Below, piece by piece: positions 10,291-22,110 of a DNA stretch of 64,000 nucleotides. Source of the DNA: Forficula auricularia (lineage: Eukaryota > Arthropoda > Insecta > Dermaptera > Forficulidae); assembly GCA_024734495.1 (NCBI GenBank), contig JALMQS010000426.1:248001-312000 (forward strand), given 5' to 3'. The translations under genes and the position numbers were made by a program. Below the pieces are notes generated by a model, which saw only the letters and a list, made by a program, of their open reading frames with translations, made no database searches and was not told the DNA's origin. Each line of letters opens with the position of its first letter. Position 1 is the stretch's first letter.

Positions 10291-10659
10291 TCTTTTGGTA
10301 GGTATTTATACTCCAGTGCCGCCGGAGATCGTAAGCCCGACATCGTGATGGCAGGGCCGGAAGATCGGGTGACGGTCATTGATGTCCAGGTGGTCTCCGC
10401 GCTCGCCGGACTGGAGGTTGCCAACAGGAACAAAATTAATTATTATAGTTGCAACTCCAGTCTGGTCGGGAATATCGCGGCGAGGTTTGGAGTCGCCGCC
10501 GGTGATGTCACCGTTTTGGCGGCGACAATATCGTGGAAGGGGGTGTGGTGTCCCCGGTCCTTCAGGGACCTGCGCGCCCTGGGTGTCCCCAAAACTACAT
10601 TAAACAAAATGACACTCAGGGCGATGCTAGGTTCCCTTTTAACTTCTCGAGCTATATGA
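10291..10659 (+). pseudogene. R2-clade-like retrotransposon C-terminus (restriction-like endonuclease)
   Basis: An open frame of about 122 codons reads RKPDIVMAGPEDRVTVIDVQ, containing the RKPD-(13 residues)-D signature of the restriction-like endonuclease found C-terminally in R2-type non-LTR elements. Further on, KINYYS, GDVTVLAATISWKGVWCPRS and LRALG fit the conserved tail of that protein. The frame ends with TGA at 10657. It is opened only by an upstream stop (10288), so the reverse transcriptase is missing. Codon use and GC content are much higher than in the surroundings, suggesting a relatively recent arrival. R2 elements normally target 28S rDNA; no rDNA is present here. Confidence 0.8.
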
Positions 10660-11000
10660 GGCGGACATTCCGGACGGGGCCCGGCCTTAGTTAATAATAT
10701 TAACAATTTTAAATTTAATGTGCAGTGCTGGGCTGGCCTTCCCCGACAAATGACCTTTCTGCGGTGGCCAGCTCATTTTGAACGATTTATTTTATTAATA
10801 CTACTTATCATATTTATTTATTGTTTTCTTTTTATTTATTTATTTTAATGTATTAATCGCACTGTACAGTTGTGGGGCACTGTTGGTGCACCCAACACTC
10901 TGGCCGCTGTTCTGGAGATATTGATCTACCGGCGCCCATATATGCATGGGTCAAATTATTAGCCACAACATCTGGCGCTTTGTTTGGACGGCTGATGAGG
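10660..11000 (+). mobile_element. Probable 3' UTR of the R2-like element
   Basis: GC-rich sequence directly follows the ORF (GGCGGACATTCCGGACGGGG, later TGGGCTGGCCTTCCCCGACA). No A-tail boundary or TSD could be fixed, so the end is approximate. Confidence 0.4.
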
Positions 11001-11139
11001 TGTTTGTTAAATGATTATTTGTAAAAAAAATCTGTTATTTTCTTTGTAAAGGGCTGCCCCCTCTGCGTGGCACATTAAATCAGTCAATTGAAATCGGAAC
11101 ACCGGAAGTGGACATTTACATGAAAGATTTTTCGTTTTT

Positions 11140-11275
11140 TTTGATTTTCTCAAAAACGGCACTAACGATTTTTTTAAATTGGTGTACTTATCAAGTGTCA
11201 TGAGTTATTAGTCGTGTATAAATTTTAATCCGATTGAAATAAAGGAAGGGGTTGTAAATTAGGAGTGTCGCGATG
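11140..11275 (+). repeat. Fragment related to the Helitron-like repeat at 33878-34064
   Basis: Shares AAAACGGC, CGATTT, TGGTGTACTTATCAA, GTCATGAGTTATTAGT and CGATTGAAATAAAGGAAGG with the minus strand of 33878-34050. Confidence 0.5.
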
Positions 11276-11529
11276 ATTTCAAATAAGTGAGAATGTGAAA
11301 GTTGTGTGGTGACCAAACCAGTTGATTTTTTTTATCAAGATCGTTTCAGCCCTTTTTGATCAATTTAGAAAAAACTAATCAAATTTTTTATCAAAATCTT
11401 TTCAATCGTTTTTGAGATATTTTGAATAACTAAAAATGTTTTTGAATAAAGTATTCTACAAAAAGATGCTACCCAATAATGAAAACATTTCACCTTTTGC
11501 ATGTGAAAATATGTAAAATAAAATAAATT

Positions 11530-12260
11530 TCATTAAAAAATAAATTGACACGTTCTGATGTGGCCATGCACTTGACTTTACCATACTTCACTGGCTGAGC
11601 TTGGTACAAGGCCCTAGATTTTAATTTTTTAGCCCTCCGCCCCCCCCTCCACCCATTTCGGAAGGTTAGTTTTCGATTTTAGTCTTCGGGGGGGGGGGGC
11701 TAATTATGTATACAAAATTTGTTTGAGTTTGGTCGAAGGTCTAGATTTTTATTTTTTGACCCCCCCCCCCCAATTTTGATCCACAGAAAAAAAAATATTT
11801 TCGTTATTATAAGTTCATTTTATAGTATATTATATTTTTCTTGTTTTTTTTTTTTAGTTTCAAAATCTTATAATTTTAATTTTTAAACCCCCCCCCTCTT
11901 AATTTTGGGTCTCATTTGCAAAATCTAATCAGCTCTTAATCTTCAATGAACCAAAACTACGTGTGAAATTTCAGTTTTGATATTCACACTAGTTTTTGAG
12001 CTAGCTCGTCCACAAAAATTTGGTACCGCATAGGCTAACAGACTAACACCCTAACAGACATTTTGAGAAAACAGTTATTATCTCGAAAAATATAATTTTT
12101 TCGATGTTCACTTATTAGGGCTTTTTTGTAGACCGAAATGCCATGGTTTCGTCCAATTTTTTTAACCAAAATAATTTCAGCCGTTTTTGAGATATTTAGA
12201 AAAAAAGAAGCAAAAAAACACTTTTTTCATGCACGATTACAATACTTGACCATACCCTAT
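11530..12260 (+). repeat. Dispersed repeat A, copy 1
   Basis: The text from ACACGTTCTGATGTGGCCAT to AGAAGCAAAA is repeated at 18316-18915. It contains long C and G homopolymers and a short CTAACA tract (about 12036-12060) that is expanded in the other copy. No coding frame or clear terminal repeat. Confidence 0.65.
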
Positions 12261-12608
12261 ATGGTAAAGTAAAAATAAGATTAAAAATCACCCAAAATGC
12301 ATGGTCTAATGGAAATTTGTTCTTATTTGGCAACCAACTTCTCCTACCAATTTTATTTTAATTTTTTTCTTCGTTTCTTTTTAATAATCTAAAAGTTATA
12401 AAAATATTTTCTCTGCTACTATTCTCGTGACGGTAATTCAAACTTTTGCCGGAGGGGTCAGAGGGAGGATTTATTTTTCCGCTTGCGGGTGGTGGGGATG
12501 TTCCTCCCTCCCTCCCTCTACATGACTACAGCGAGATCTCCATGGAGACCTCTACACTCCCCTTTCGACACCACGTGTAGTGCGCACGGCTGTCGTATCT
12601 CTGAGCAG

Positions 12609-12851
12609 TCATAAAGCCCGGCTGACATCCTCGTATTCCTTGATAGTCAATCTGCTGAGCGCTTGGCGCAAATAGTCCCAGACACCGTGCAGACGGGAGT
12701 AGTCCTCCAAAGCCAACTTGCAGATTGTTGCGCACCGCAGTTGGAACACGATTCGCTCTTGCATTTCACTTGCTCCTTTAACAATGTTATGTACCTTTAA
12801 ACAACAAATTACTGTTCTCTTTTTATTGTCATCGATGTTTAGTAATCTCAT
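12609..12851 (-). CDS. Unrecognised GC-rich ORF, possible exon
   Basis: Eighty codons on the minus strand, including MQERIVFQLRCATICKLALE followed by DYSRLHGVWDYLRQALSRLT. The block 12500-12770 has balanced base composition against a strongly AT-rich background. The peptide looks amphipathic and helical, as in helical-repeat or adaptor proteins. I do not recognise the family. No convincing splice donor follows and the frame ends at a normal stop, so it could also be an old gene fragment or part of a transposon. A shorter frame overlaps it on the same strand and is treated as a shadow. Confidence 0.3.
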   Translation of the reverse strand: MRLLNIDDNKKRTVICCLKVHNIVKGASEMQERIVFQLRCATICKLALEDYSRLHGVWDYLRQALSRLTIKEYEDVSRAL

Positions 12852-12954
12852 CCTGCTTACCTCTTTTGGACTGTGTTTTACCCTTTCTAAAATAAATTCA
12901 TATTCGTGAAATAAATAAAAAAATCATTAAAAAATAATAAAAAAAACATTCTTT

Positions 12955-13035
12955 TATAAAAAAACAATCAGTAATCGTTTAATTAAACAACGATCTGTTT
13001 TCGTTTAATCAAACAATTACTGAATGTTTTACATA
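12955..13035. repeat. Small hairpin
   Basis: CAGTAATCGTTTAATTAAAC and GTTTAATCAAACAATTACTG form inverted arms around a short centre. Confidence 0.6.
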
Positions 13036-13329
13036 GATTTTCTCTCTTTTTTTTAATAATAAAATCACTTTATAAATAATTTTTATTAATTTTTTTTTTA
13101 ATATATATGTGAGTATTTTTGGTGATATTGCATTATGTAAATATCTTGCATACTCGATGTTGCATGTTTCATATATATGTTGCTTACACTTTTGAAGGTG
13201 TTTATTTGTTTATTTATAAAATTTTAAGCTGAAATCTCCTAGATCAGATATTTTTACTGAAATACCTCCTATCAGAATTCACAACGTTTCGACCATTAAA
13301 AAAAAAGAAAAACATTTAGATTGTTATCT

Positions 13330-14170
13330 TTTCTAGGTGATTTCAGACGAATATTTTCCACTCTTAAACAACTCAACCACTGACGTAAATTTTTTTTTCA
13401 ATTTTTGATAAAAATACATTTTCAACTATCATATTTAAATATATTTATTTTTATTAAATAGCAAACACACATAATGGAAATAAACTAAGTTTCGATCTTT
13501 TATACATATCAATATATCTGAAAGGAATGTCGTCTAATTTTATCGTGTTAGTTTAGTTTTTTATTTATTAATATTAAATTTTTTCAAAAAGCTCCAAAGA
13601 CAATTTAATTCCAAAGAGTTAACTAAATTTAAGATTTATTTATTTATTATAAATAAATACAATTTTTTTTAATATTTAAGTATTTTCATAATAATCAAAC
13701 ACCTATAGTATAAAAAATATTTTTTATTCTTTATCAATTCAATTTTTAAATTATTTGAAAGTTTCACTCATCAATGGTTGATCGTCTTCAGTAATATTCT
13801 TCAAAAATGTTTTATTTTTCATTTTTGATAAAAAGCATATTTCTATAAATGTATTTATTAATACCAGACACACAAAAAATAAATACTCTTAAGTTTTGGT
13901 CTTTTTACATGTGATCACTTTATCTGTTATTGAAACACCATATATTTTTATCGTGTATGTTTGTTATTTAATTTAATATTGAAATATGTATTTTTTTTAT
14001 CAAAAAACTCTAAAGGCAATTAACCACTTGAGTTTATAATTTTTAAATATTTTTTGACATCAAATTCAAATATCTAATTTTTATATTCTTTATTAATACT
14101 TTCAAATTACTTGAAAATTTTGCTCACCTCTGGTTGATTGTCTTCAGTAATATTTCTCAAAAATTATTCT
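13330..14170 (+). repeat. Diverged direct repeat, period about 420 bp
   Basis: Blocks beginning near 13381 and 13805 share in order TTTTTGATAAAAA, a stretch of CACACA, 'AAGTTT.G.TCTTTTTA.CAT', TTTTATCGTGT.AGTTT and the CAAAAA.CTC.AAAG.CAATT segment. The words TTGATCGTCTTCAGTAATATT (13779) and TTGATTGTCTTCAGTAATATT (14134) also recur. The block is probably a two-copy tandem duplication. Confidence 0.55.
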
Positions 14171-14816
14171 ATCCTTTATTAGTAAGAGTGTTGTATTCCA
14201 AATTTATATAATAATAATTTCTCTTCCACTTCAGTGAGAGCTTATTATTTTTTAATTTTTGATGCCATGTTGTCACATTATTGAAAAAATCATAAAAACT
14301 ATATTTTGTGTTTATATTTATTAATATTAATTTTCAAATGATTAGATTGTGTCCCTAAAGTTTCAACATTTTCAGTATTATTCTTTAAAAATTGAATGTT
14401 TAAGGATTTTTTTCAAATAGATTATATTCATAAAATATTGGTAATAAATTGTTTTCGTCCATGTCGTTGAGTAAATAAATTAAAGCTAATGGAAATTTTA
14501 TCTTTTATATTTTTCAAAAAACAATTTTTCTAAATAGCGTTTCGTTTCAACAAATACATCTTAGCAGGCTCTAAAAATTTTTAGTATACTAAAAAAAAAT
14601 CAAGTCTTAAAAATAATTCATTTAATTTTAATTTTATGTTTTTCTTTAGGTATTTGTCATTCTATGTCCGTGTAATAAAATTTTTTTAGAGCCTGATGAA
14701 TTCTAAATAGAAGACTAAAAGAAACCTTATTTGAAAATAAAGTTTATCGTTTGAAAAAGAAACAATTCCTAATCCCACTATATTTAATTAATATAAAAAA
14801 TAAATTATATTTTTCT

Positions 14817-14962
14817 CTAACTGAGGATTTAATATAAGGCAGTACAATAATGAATAAAAAGATTATTTCTAATAAAAGAGTATTTATTGGAAATAATCTT
14901 TTTATTCATTGCTCTTACTGCCTTATATTAAATCCTCAGTTATAAATCTATCCGTCCGTCTT
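14817..14962. repeat. Foldback with GTCCGTCTTGG end
   Basis: Arms 14817-14868 and 14888-14942 are inverted copies (AACTGAGGATTTAATATAAG and its complement). The flank TCCGTCCGTCTTGG resembles the end motif of the hammerhead elements at 26641-27375 and 55440-55475. No hammerhead is found here. Confidence 0.65.
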
Positions 14963-16100
14963 GGAAGAAAAACTTCTAATATATTTTCCTATTCTTTATT
15001 AATACATATAAATGATCAACATTTAATTAGAATCCATATTGTAGTGTACTTTAAAGGTGGATAATGGTATCAATAATGAACCTAAAAATTAACAAACAAA
15101 CATTGAAATTGCCTAAAAGTATGGATCACCACTGGTCCATTTTAGATAAAGTTGAGATCGAAACAATCTAGTATTTTGAAAATTAATATTAATAAAATAT
15201 ATAAAATTATATTTATTTGAATAATGTGACAACATGTCCTTAAATATTACCAAATAATAATATATCTATCAATGATGTTTTCAAAGATAAATAAATAACA
15301 CAAGTCTGTGAAATTCAACTTTTTAAAAATTTGGGGTATTATTGAGAAATATTCTGATTACTACCCCTAAAAAAGTAGAATTGGTTTCTAAAAAATTCTA
15401 TCACATCAAATTTTTTTTTTAATTTTCAATTTTTTCTTACTTATTTCTTTCTTTCAAACCACCACAACTTATTCCAAAATTATGAATTGTGTATATTTTT
15501 TGATTTAGAAAGAATAGAGTTTTCCACATACCTGAAGCTAATTAATTTTACAATATGGATAAAAAAAATTGTAAAAAATAAAATACATATAATTCTACTG
15601 ATCAAATTTAAGGAAGCTTCACTTTCTACTTGTTTTACACAAAACTTATTCAAGAATTGAAATTTTACTATGTTCATTTTTTTATTCTTAAATATGCCAA
15701 TTATAATAAATAAGATTTAAAAAATTCTAAAAAAAAATCTAGAAATATTTTTACAGACTTTAATAGAGAGCTCGTTTTTCAATATTCAAATCCAGAAAAC
15801 CTATTAAAAAATTAAAATCTATAATTTTTTTTTATTCTTTAATTCGACGTTAAGGAGATTTGATTAAAAAAATTAAACAAAAAAAAACTTATACAAGTAT
15901 TTTTACTGGCTAAAAATAGGGTGAGCCAACTTATATACCTTTGCAGTTATAATATTAATTCTTACTTTGTGAAAAAATGTGATGTGATACGCAAAAAAGA
16001 AATTTATTTTCGGAAAATCTTTAATAATTCCATAAAATTGTTCAAACAATTTTTTCATCTCAGATCTGTGTAATTAGAGACGAAAGAATTGAAGGAGTTT
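14963..16100. other. AT-rich region, nothing recognised
   Basis: Only short chance ORFs (for example minus 15480-15677). No repeat end, RNA motif or conserved peptide seen. Confidence 0.45.
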
Positions 16101-16379
16101 TTTATGGCCTTTGAATAAGGTACTTGCTCATTTGGGACAGTTCGAATGTGGTTTGGAGTTTAGGTATGCGTTTTGTGTAAAAAGTGCAGTGTTCTAAATT
16201 ATAGGTGGTTAATTTGTGTGCTCGGAGCTCAAATTCAAGTGAACACTACACTCATGTCCAGCTAGGGGTATGTTAAATGCTTGTATATCGCATATTTGAT
16301 GCATGTGGTTTAAATACGTGACACACCTTTGCAAATTTAATTGAGAATGTTTTTCATCAATGTAAAAATATCATTAGAA

Positions 16380-16460
16380 ACAACCAAAAAATTTTTAATT
16401 TTTAATTAATCCAACGTTTCGGTTTCTAATTCTGGAGACGTTTCCAATGGCCATTTTTAA
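16380..16460 (-). repeat. Degenerate hammerhead-like remnant
   Basis: On the minus strand GTCTCCAGAATTAGAAACCG continues into AAACGTTGG. The GAAACC-GAAAC side fits the family but the CTGANGA box is lost (CCAGAAT). Confidence 0.35.
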
Positions 16461-17092
16461 TCTGAATTAGACACTATTTCTTCTTAAAAAAACTATACTT
16501 CTTTTCTATTATAATCCACCCAACCTCCGTAATAAGACAATTTCAGTGTTTTATTTTTTTTAGAACTTTAAAATAAAACACCACGCTAAGCATTATTAAT
16601 CCCATTTATTATTTTTGTTAATATTAATATTTAATAATGTAAAATGCATTTTTATTAAAAGTTCTAACAAACAATTTAATCAATAAAGCTTAAACAAATA
16701 TATTATTTGTAATAAATAAATAAACAGAGGTAAAAGATTTGATAAATCAATATTGCTTGCAAAGTAGTATGCTTTTTAATTCCATTAAATAATTATAATT
16801 ATTTTAATGAGAATCTTTTGATGAAAAAATTCATCGAGGACATTTTAACAAATCTTCACGTTTCAAAATTGTCTAAATGCAAAAAGTGTTCTTTTGAAAG
16901 AAAATATCGTTATAGGATGTCTGTCCCAAATGTTGTGGATAAACCGTTGAACTGAATGAAAAATTTTAAATTTAAATTTTCCACTAATTCCTGGCGATCT
17001 TTATCCACTGATAAAACACAAAAAATTTTACCCTATTAAAATTTTATATGATTTTTAATTTTGGGAAAAATAATACATGAAACACATGAAAC
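16461..17092. other. AT-rich spacer
   Basis: No supported feature. Confidence 0.4.
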
Positions 17093-17095
17093 TTA

Positions 17096-17686
17096 AGGCT
17101 GGTTCACACGAGACATTTTCTCTTACTTGTTCCTTACTTGTTCGACCTACTAGCAATCTGAAGCTAGTTCAGTCAGGCTGATTTTTTTGCCTGTTGGCTT
17201 CACATGGAGCTTTTTCAGAAAAATTTCAAGTTATCCTGTTAGGTTGCGCGCGTATGTGTCAGTCCAAACAGCCGGACTATCGTCTTTCAGTTCCAGCTCA
17301 TATGCAAACAAAAATGGCTGACAATAATATTATTGCAGAAATTATCAATCGCAGACGAATTTGAAAGGCATATTCTCTTTACTCATTGCAGTAAAGAGTT
17401 GAACAGTGAGAAACAAAGTATTAGCTGTTCTGTGATATCAGCTGATGAATTGTGCCAATGCCCATGTCACCCACGTGATAAAATAATGTTTTCCGATTGG
17501 CTGGCCACTGCCAGCTTCAAGTAGCCAAACTTTTTTTTAGAACATGTCCTATCTTTTGAATCAAGCAAGCATGCTAGTAAAAGAGTCAGGAGTGATGTCA
17601 TTTCAAACCCCTCCATGCCTCCAAATTTACAGTTAGCCGAACAAGTAAGGAACAAGTAAGAGAAAATGACTCGTGTGAAGCGGCCT
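17096..17686. mobile_element. PIF/Harbinger-like MITE with TTA duplication
   Basis: Terminal repeats of about 50 bp begin AGGCTGGTTCACACGAG on the left and, inverted, AGGCCGCTTCACACGAG on the right, continuing with TCTTACTTGTTCCTTACTTG. The element is flanked by TTA on both sides (17093-17095, 17687-17689), the target preference of PIF/Harbinger. The interior has an ATG at 17313 (MADNNIIAEIINRRR, then stop) that might be the start of a lost ORF. Not autonomous. Confidence 0.75.
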
Positions 17687-17699
17687 TTAGTTTACGAGC

Positions 17700-18310
17700 A
17701 ACACTGCCTGACAGACAGACATTGTATCACACACACTAATAGTGTCCCGGTTTACAATACATTTGAATAAAACACTAAGAACTAGGAAAAATTACATAAA
17801 TAGTACGCTTCAAAAGGAAATTTTTTTAAATCGTCTGATCTCATGATCTTAGATATTGATCAAAGCTTCTCGATTCTTCTTCTTCTTCAAGTGACAGGTC
17901 TGATCCCCGAAACCTTGTCGATCACTCTGCAATGTGGAAGAGCGGATGAGATCTCCTCCGTTCCTGATATTCCCTATTATCTAAATTTAAGTTTCCATAA
18001 ATATTGATCTAAAGATTTAGTCGGGGAATTGAAAACACACACATGCATCCTTGATTGTTCAAATTTTTAAGAAATTTAATTTAGTTTGATTTACATTAAT
18101 CAGATTTAGGAGATATATTTAATATAGGTAAGATAAAAAAGGTGGACCCCAACAAATGACAATTTGCATTCATGACGATTAATTTATTATTTTAACAGAC
18201 ATTTTTTTATAAACATCAAATGATTTAAAAATTATTTTTGGATTGAAAATTCGACTCTAGTTCTACCTTTTATTTTACCTATATAAAAAAATCACATTAA
18301 AGTTGATCAA
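17700..18310. other. Spacer with a possible LINE-tail fragment
   Basis: The stretch 17870-17985 (TCTTCTTCTTCAAGTGACAG) resembles the start of 3' regions of other retroposons here but cannot be assigned. The rest is AT-rich. Confidence 0.25.
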
Positions 18311-18315
18311 ATTAA

Positions 18316-18915
18316 AAAATAAATTGACACGTTCTGATGTGGCCATCCACTTGACTTTAGCACTTCTGATTGAGTTTGGTACAAGGGCCTAGATTTTCAT
18401 TTTTTGGCCCTACAACCCCCTCCCCCATTGTGGACGGTTAGTTTTTGCATTTTTAGTCTGCTGGTAGCCCACTGATTATGTATACAAAATTTGGTTGAAT
18501 TTGGTCCAAGGGCGTAGATTTTCATTTTTTAACCCCTCCCTACCCCCCTTAATTTTGAGTCGATATGCACCAAAATATAATCAGCTCTTAATCTCAATGC
18601 ACCAAAACTACTTGTGAAATTTGGTTTTGATATTCGCTCTAGTTTTTGAGCTAGCTCGTCCACAAAATTTGGTAACGCACAGACTAAGAGACTAACAACC
18701 TAACAACCTAACAGACTAACAACCTAACAACCTAACAACCTAACAGACTAACAGACATTTTAATAAAACAGTTATTATCTCGAAAATATAATGTTTTCGA
18801 TGTTCACTTATTAGAGCTTTTTTGTAGACTGAAATGGCATGGTTTCGCCCAATTTTTTTAATCAAAATAGTTTGAGCCATTTTTTAGATATTTCGAAAAA
18901 AAGAAGCAAAATAAT
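18316..18915 (+). repeat. Dispersed repeat A, copy 2
   Basis: Same order of text as 11530-12260: ACACGTTCTGATGTGGCCAT, TTTGAGCTAGCTCGTCCACA, and CAGTTATTATCTCGAAAA. It is shorter because of small deletions and carries the expanded minisatellite at 18682-18756. Confidence 0.65.
18682..18756 (+). repeat. CTAACA/CCTAACAA minisatellite
   Basis: Tandem array of ACTAACAACCTAACA-type units inside repeat A. The sister copy has only two or three units. Confidence 0.85.
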
Positions 18916-18919
18916 GTCT

Positions 18920-20235
18920 GGAACGACAGTGACTAACCTAAGCTTCTAATTTTAAAGCCATTCCCAAGGGATAATAGATATAGATCAAGTTATTCTACCA
19001 GCAATAATCTGGAAAAAAAATCTATGGTTTTGTCATGATCGTCTCACTACACGTTGACTCATTCATAAATACATACATAATTTTTTTTTTCCTAAATATT
19101 TATAATATTTTAATTTTATTCAAAGAAATTCACCCCAAGACAATCTGTAGCATTGTCTATTTTAAAAATATTTATATGTGTATAGGATTTAAATCGTCAA
19201 TGACATTTCTTATTTCAAGAAATCATCAAGCGATTTGCTTACTTCATAAATTCGGCAAAATGTTATTGCTTTTTCCAGAAATAGGTAATTTCTACAAATT
19301 AGGCATAATACATACATATTATCAATAACCTTAATATTTTTGAAGATTTGACTCCCAAAAGATTATCAAAGTTAAGGATTATTTAGCCCGGTTTGTGGAT
19401 GATCCTTTTCAGGCACTGTGTATTGTGGGCATTTTTACACCTCCCCAATACCAGTCATATAGTCTGCATCTGCATCCTTTTGGAATTAAATTGAAATGCC
19501 TAATATAAAATATTGGGAGTACTAACTCCCTATCTTCGTTAGAATCTCGATGGCTAATATCTTTTTGAGAGTATATCTATGGCATTGCTAGTATTTAATT
19601 GAAAAGATTTAGATTTGCGAGAAATTACATAATTGATGATTCAAGGATTCAGAGGACATCCTCATTGATTTATCCATATATATTGTCAATATTTTTTATT
19701 TTTTTATTTTATTTATTTTATTTTAACGGCTAATGCCTAATATACAGTGATATAGTACATATTTATCAAACATAATAGATTATAACAATTTTAATAATAA
19801 AAAGCAAAATAATACATTATAATAACTTATAAAGTAAGCACAATAACAATAATAAAAACAAAATAATACATTAAAATTATGGGTATAAAATAAAACAATA
19901 TTATAAAAATGACAAATATGCAGAGAAGTTAACTATTTGAGCTCTGAAAAAGTCAAGAAAGTTGATGAAACCTTGGCAATAAAATATAAATTATCTGCAT
20001 AAAAAATACAATCCCCACTTCCCTATATCTACTTTAATAATTTAATCGATAGACATACCTAATCAAAGTAATAGATTAGTGTTAGCTTTTTGAGCAAAAT
20101 TGCAGCTCTGTTAATACTTAATGAGAAATCCAGAGGGGTTTCCAATCGCTGTGACAATTGATTGGATCATTGACTTAGTCTGAATACAGGATTTGCTAGA
20201 AACAATCCAATAAAAAAATATAACTACTTGAAAAC
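18920..20235. other. No recognised gene
   Basis: A 97-codon ORF at 19035 is hydrophobic and AT-driven and looks fortuitous. The stretch 19680-19900 (TTTTAACGGCTAATGCCTAA then A/T-rich) could be the 3' end of a minus-strand LINE. Otherwise featureless. Confidence 0.35.
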
Positions 20236-20239
20236 ATAA

Positions 20240-20740
20240 ATACATGCAACAACACCTTGGATGCTATTCAGAGGCGAGCAATCCGACTAATAGAAGATCC
20301 CGCATTAAGTGACATCTTCGACCCCCTAACCCATCGTAGAACTGTTTCCGCCCTTTCTCTTTTTTATAGTTACTACTATGGCGTTTGTTTTGACGAGATA
20401 AAATCAATATTCTCTCCAAAAGCTTCATTTGCGCGTAATATACGATTTTCTAAGATTCAACATCCCTGCGCGCTTAAATTGAATACTAACCGAACAAACG
20501 CGTTTGCCAATTCGTTTATCACTAAGACTTCTAGAGATTGGAACTCTCTTTCTCTGTCCATCTTCTCTGCTACATACCTATAACCTTCAGTCTTTCAAGA
20601 CCCGCACTCACAGATACCTTCAACTTCGGCCCATTCTCTGAAATCTCTTCTTCTTTTCACGATACTTGGGTCCACCGCGGAATACCGAGGTCGCATCTTT
20701 TTGGTCCTACTTCTTCGTGATTATAACAATATCATTATAA
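20240..20740 (+). pseudogene. CR1/Jockey-like LINE ORF2 C-terminus and 3' UTR
   Basis: The frame from 20257 reads MDAIQRRAIRLIEDPALSDI, then FDPLTHRRTVSALSLFYSYY and, near the end, SRDWNSLSLSIFSATYL. This is the conserved thumb-and-tail region of insect CR1/Jockey ORF2 proteins (Q-RRA, L-HRR-V-L-LFY, NSLP block, FK, HRY). A frame change near 20580 moves the tail FKTRTHRY-like segment into the next frame. The 3' UTR with TTTTCACGAT and CTTCTTCGTGATTATAACAA follows. It belongs to the same broad family as 105-310 but is diverged. Confidence 0.8.
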
Positions 20741-20830
20741 AAAAAACTAAAAAACAAAGACAGAGGGGCTTCGAATATTTCAATTATGTGTTTATATTTA
20801 GATATAAAGACTAAAGACAACATAATTACA

Positions 20831-21731
20831 CAGGGGAAATTGAAGGAATATCGACTACTTAAGCGCTGTTAAAAATATCAAGTATTAATCTTGGTAATAA
20901 GATGCTCAAAACGGTCAAATTGCTTGGTTACATTATCTATTATGAGTTTCTTCTATTGGATTTGCAAACAATCAAATGTTTTTTTATAAGGTCATTTTTT
21001 TAAAGGTAAAAATATGGGGTAATTTCGACTGGTAGTGTAATATCGATCATGGTGGAGGGCAAAATCGACCAAGCAGTAATATTTTGAAATAAATTTAATT
21101 TTAACATTAATTTTAACATTGCAACATTAGTAGATAATGTTTATATTTATTACGCACTTGATTTAAAATAGTTATTACCCCATACCTACCAAGTGTAAAT
21201 ATTAGGTTGGGTAATATCGATCACTGGAGGGTAACATCGACCAGCATGATCGATTTTACCCGAACCAATACACTTAACATTAAAAAAATTTTTACGAAAA
21301 ATATAGATTAAAAATAAACCAAATTAGACCCAAATTATTGAAAAATATCCGCTGTATCATAGGAACGTAAAATGCAATACATTTAGAAAATATAAAAGTG
21401 TTCTTTCCTTAATAAGACCAACACAATTTTAATAAGAAAAGTCTCTAGACATCAGCAAAACTGACAGCATGTAAAGAAGAAGAGTGATGGCACAATACTA
21501 ACCATATTAATTAGGCATATACGAAGCCATCCTTAGAATGTAGTTTTTAAGGAATTTGGTGTTGGTACTTGGTGAAACATTTTTAAAAAATTATTGGATA
21601 AAAATACTTGGTAGGTTTCACATCTTAATCCTTAGAATGGTCTCTAAATTTCGTTCGTATGGCGCCAAGTTTATGAGATTTAAAACTGGTCGATTTTGCC
21701 CGACTGTCGATATTCCCCCACTTTCCCCTAG
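20831..21731. mobile_element. TIR element with (C)AGGGGAAA ends
   Basis: The left end CAGGGGAAATTGAAGGAATA and inverted right end TAGGGGAAAGTGGGGGAATA share GGGGAAA and GGAATATCGAC. The words TGGTCGATTTT and CCCGA occur in both subterminal regions. The flanks contain TTACA on both sides, but the duplication length is not secure. Its ends resemble those of the element at 32336-33651. No coding capacity. Confidence 0.5.
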
Positions 21732-21889
21732 TTACATACACGATTGCATTACATTACTACATATTATGCATACGTATATTTTCTAAAAAAAAAACACTTT
21801 TTGGGCGTAGAAATGTTTAATAGTCTCGTTTATTTCGAGCAAATGACGCTTTAGGCGGTTTGATGCTTAGCTATGGCTTGCCTGACCAA

Positions 21890-22110
21890 GAATAAGAGTG
21901 TTCGTTCAGCGCAAAGTGTCTGTTTTGTTTGTTTTAGCATTACCTGTCATCTTCGCGCGACTCCCTGACGGCGTCGCGTACCTCCGCAGCCTCCGAGCTC
22001 GATTTGCGAAGCAAAGCTCGGCGGCGCGAGTTGCGCGGCCGCCTAAAGCTGCCTCCGAACGTGTCTCAGCTCCATGTTGCAGCCCCTGCGGGAGCTGGCA
22101 GCACGCCTAA
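21890..22110 (+). other. CpG-rich segment upstream of the channel exon
   Basis: CG dinucleotides and GC-rich text (GCGCGAGTTGCGCGGCCGCC) stand out sharply from the AT-rich window. In the channel frame it is open from 21898 to a stop at 22108, giving a basic, low-complexity N-terminal-like peptide. It could be the upstream part of the same exon in a disrupted frame, a 5' UTR or promoter, or an unrelated first exon. Confidence 0.4.

Noticed and set aside
16380..16460. Functional hammerhead on the minus strand
   Set aside because: GAAAC side matches, but the CTGANGA box is absent (CCAGAAT).
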